Assembly (NCBI RefSeq): GCF_018598225.1
Contig: NZ_JAHESF010000003.1
Span: forward strand, 186,001 to 250,000
From: Chryseosolibacter histidinae
Lineage (GTDB): Bacteria; Bacteroidota; Bacteroidia; Cytophagales; Cyclobacteriaceae
DNA: 64,000 nt
Reading direction: 5' to 3'
Positions within the stretch are counted from its first letter, which is position 1, and every line of letters starts with the position of its first letter. The position numbers were made by a program, and so were the translations under genes. Shown here piece after piece: positions 62,511 through 64,000 of this stretch. The notes beneath the pieces were generated by a model, which saw nothing but the letters and a program-made list of their open reading frames with translations, had not been told where the DNA came from and did not search any database.

Positions 62511-63668
62511 CTAATCAACCATCACACGCTGCACAAACCTTCTCCCCTTTTGTACCAGCACCACCATGCAAACACCTTTCACGTCTCCGTGAAGGGTTAG
62601 GGTCCTGGCTCCTTCTGAGGCTTGCGTTTCGGTAAAAGGAATGGTTCTGCCCAGCACATCGATAAGGCATATTTTTGCTGACGGATCAGTGCTGGCGACG
62701 ACAAGAGTGTTTGTGTTTAAAACCTGTACATAGAGTTGGTGTTGTTCTGGCGCTACTCCTGTGATCAGGGACTTGTCGTGAATGACGCCACTGCGATGAA
62801 CAAACAGGTTGTTCCTCATCACGGCGCGTTGTCCACGGGTAAAAAGGTTCATACATGCGTCATGCGACTGATCCATGTAGTTCTGCACCATGTTGAGTCC
62901 GCCACAGCTGACGCGGGTGAGGTCACAGTCGGTGCTGGCCCCGAACTGCGTGGGCGTGTCTTCGATGCCATCGTCACTGGTACATCCGCCGGTATCGCCC
63001 CACAGGTGATTTAATCCAAGCCAGTGGCCGATCTCGTGTGTTGCTGTTCTTCCCTTGTTATAGGGAGGTGTGTCCGTGACGCCAAAATACCGGTAATCGA
63101 TCACCACACCATCCGTTGCTTCCGCTGTTCCCGGAGGCGAGCCATATCCGAAAATACCGTCGGCAAGATTGCAGACCCAGATGTTCAGGAACTGACGAGT
63201 GTCCCATGCATCATGGCCTCCCCTGCTGTTGAAATGGATGTCGTCATTGGCGAATGGGCCATGCGTGGTAGCAGTTCGTGTAACGCCCGTGGCTGGATTG
63301 CCCGCCGCATCCTTTTCAGCGATGAAGAAACTGATCCTGCAGTTGGCAGCTACCGGCCTGAACGCGGCCAGTGTATTGATCGAGTCAGGGTTCTTCCTGT
63401 TATAGTCGTCATTCAACACCTGCAGCTGTGCGTGGAGCTGCTGATCGGTAATGTTTTGCCCGATGCCATTATATACGATATGAAAAACAACCGGGATCGC
63501 GATCTCCTGGCCTGTGTCTTCCTTCAAGGCCTGCACTCTGCCAACGTGAAGCTCCGGAGGTGAAACACGGTGGCGATCGGCACGGCAGATCCTGTTGAAC
63601 TGACCGTTTGATGTTCTCCACGCTGAGAGAAGCACCAGCACCGTCACAAGCGCTTTACGGCACTGCAT
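62511..63668 (-). CDS. Secreted M43-type zinc metalloprotease with T9SS-like tail
   Basis: Pappalysin/cytophagalysin-like metallopeptidase, 385 residues from the ATG at 63668 (a TTG at 63683 is less likely). Signal peptide to about residue 22. The extended zinc motif HEIGHWLGLNHLWGD gives ligands H211, H215 and H221 and catalytic E212. The Met-turn is in NYMDQSHDACMNLFT. The last about 80 residues (LYVQVLNTNTLVV...KICLIDVLGRTIPFTE...RRFVQRVMVD) look like a diverged type-A sorting domain. It starts one base after the stop of the gene upstream. Confidence 0.9.
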   Translation of the reverse strand: MQCRKALVTVLVLLSAWRTSNGQFNRICRADRHRVSPPELHVGRVQALKEDTGQEIAIPVVFHIVYNGIGQNITDQQLHAQLQVLNDDYNRKNPDSINTLAAFRPVAANCRISFFIAEKDAAGNPATGVTRTATTHGPFANDDIHFNSRGGHDAWDTRQFLNIWVCNLADGIFGYGSPPGTAEATDGVVIDYRYFGVTDTPPYNKGRTATHEIGHWLGLNHLWGDTGGCTSDDGIEDTPTQFGASTDCDLTRVSCGGLNMVQNYMDQSHDACMNLFTRGQRAVMRNNLFVHRSGVIHDKSLITGVAPEQHQLYVQVLNTNTLVVASTDPSAKICLIDVLGRTIPFTETQASEGARTLTLHGDVKGVCMVVLVQKGRRFVQRVMVD

Positions 63669-63669
63669 A

Positions 63670-64000
63670 CTACAGCTTGACAAAACGCATGGACCTCACT
63701 TCGTTGTTCATAAAGATGCGCAGGATGTACAGGCCTGACGATACATTGCGCAGATCGAATTCAACAACATCGTTGCTGAGCTTCACAGCCCGCATCTCTA
63801 TCACCTTGCCATTCATGGTGTACAGTACCATAACGACCTCTGCTTCCTTATTGAACTCCAGGCCCACGTTGATCTTATCCCTTGCCGGGTTCGGATAGAG
63901 CGATGAGCTGATCATCTCCACAAAAGGAAGCTCGATCTCAACTTCGCCTTCGTCGCGCAGCAGCCTCACCGTGATCATCTTGGTCATGGTGTCTTTGCAA
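63670..64000 (-). CDS. C-terminal end of a T9SS type-A sorted protein (partial)
   Basis: The frame is open to the right edge of the window. A Met at 63987 is probably internal: the codons before it (CKDT) stay open to 64000. The visible part ends in a clear type-A sorting domain: LYPNPARDKINVGLEFN, then VLYTMNGKVIEMR, VSSGLYILRIF and SMRFVKL. Its stop codon is one base from the start of the M43 protease, so the two are probably cotranscribed. The N-terminal domain lies outside the window. Confidence 0.8.
   Translation of the reverse strand, partial: CKDTMTKMITVRLLRDEGEVEIELPFVEMISSSLYPNPARDKINVGLEFNKEAEVVMVLYTMNGKVIEMRAVKLSNDVVEFDLRNVSSGLYILRIFMNNEVRSMRFVKL

Overview
The window looks like chromosomal DNA of a Bacteroidota bacterium, most likely a Cytophagales-type soil or freshwater saprophyte. 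The evidence is a SusC/SusD pair, several secreted proteins with type IX secretion (T9SS) C-terminal sorting domains (types A and B), LytTR/LytS two-component pairs, two ECF sigma/FecR/TonB-receptor signalling sets, an IntDOT-like tyrosine recombinase, DUF4249 and DUF2490 proteins, and the near absence of strong Shine-Dalgarno sites. Genus cannot be fixed from the sequence alone.

Layout. (1) 1-1.7 kb: right end of an integrative element. A tyrosine recombinase lies next to the 3' end of tRNA-Lys(TTT), with four 12-bp sites between them that look like integrase arm-binding sites. (2) 1.8-10.1 kb: core genes: a TPR/SH3 protein, a very large T9SS type-B cargo, rlmD, a subtilisin-like protease and an unassigned secreted protein. 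(3) 10.4-17.1 kb: a GH43 lipoprotein divergent from a complete cell-surface signalling set (ECF sigma, FecR, STN-TonB receptor, DUF4249 lipoprotein). (4) 17.1-19.5 kb: LytS/LytTR pair and a small membrane protein. (5) 19.6-33.1 kb: a polysaccharide utilisation locus with its own ECF sigma/FecR, SusC (with STN domain), SusD, a GH93/sialidase-fold protein, four GH43 enzymes in an A-B-B-A order and a clan GH-A enzyme. Arabinan or an arabinose-rich pectin side chain is the best substrate guess. (6) 33.2-39.2 kb: TPR lipoprotein, orphan FtsX-type permease and a T9SS type-A cargo. (7) 39.2-41.4 kb: tRNA-Leu(CAG), tRNA-Leu(GAG), crcB and tRNA-Thr(CGT) on the minus strand, then an Rrf2 regulator and 1-Cys peroxiredoxin with a palindromic operator between them. 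(8) 41.6-46.3 kb: a MacAB/TolC-like tripartite exporter. (9) 46.3-50.6 kb: FAD monooxygenase, LytS kinase, GNAT and LytTR regulator; the last two are separated by a four-helix-bundle gene framed by repeats. (10) 50.6-52.4 kb: a lipid kinase and an App1-like phosphatase, predicted to run opposite reactions, in one overlapping operon. (11) 52.6-64 kb: SUMF1-like protein, Tat-exported oxidoreductase, large TM-TPR protein, SET protein, DUF2490, TonB receptor, M43 protease and a partial T9SS cargo.

The signal not explained by ordinary genes is a set of intergenic elements built from short words repeated with variations and arranged as inverted pairs: GGTTGCC/GGCAACC, AAGTTTAAAGTT/AACTTTAAACTT, GGTCCATAGTCC/GGACTATGGACC and GTACGAAGTACG. 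They occur at about 6.9, 9.0, 39.3, 41.4, 45.4, 49.3 and 49.8 kb. One family frames an AT-richer four-helix-bundle (S23/IVP-like) gene with both a perfect 15-nt inverted repeat and a 34-nt imperfect direct repeat. This is the best candidate here for an undescribed mobile or repeat-associated system.
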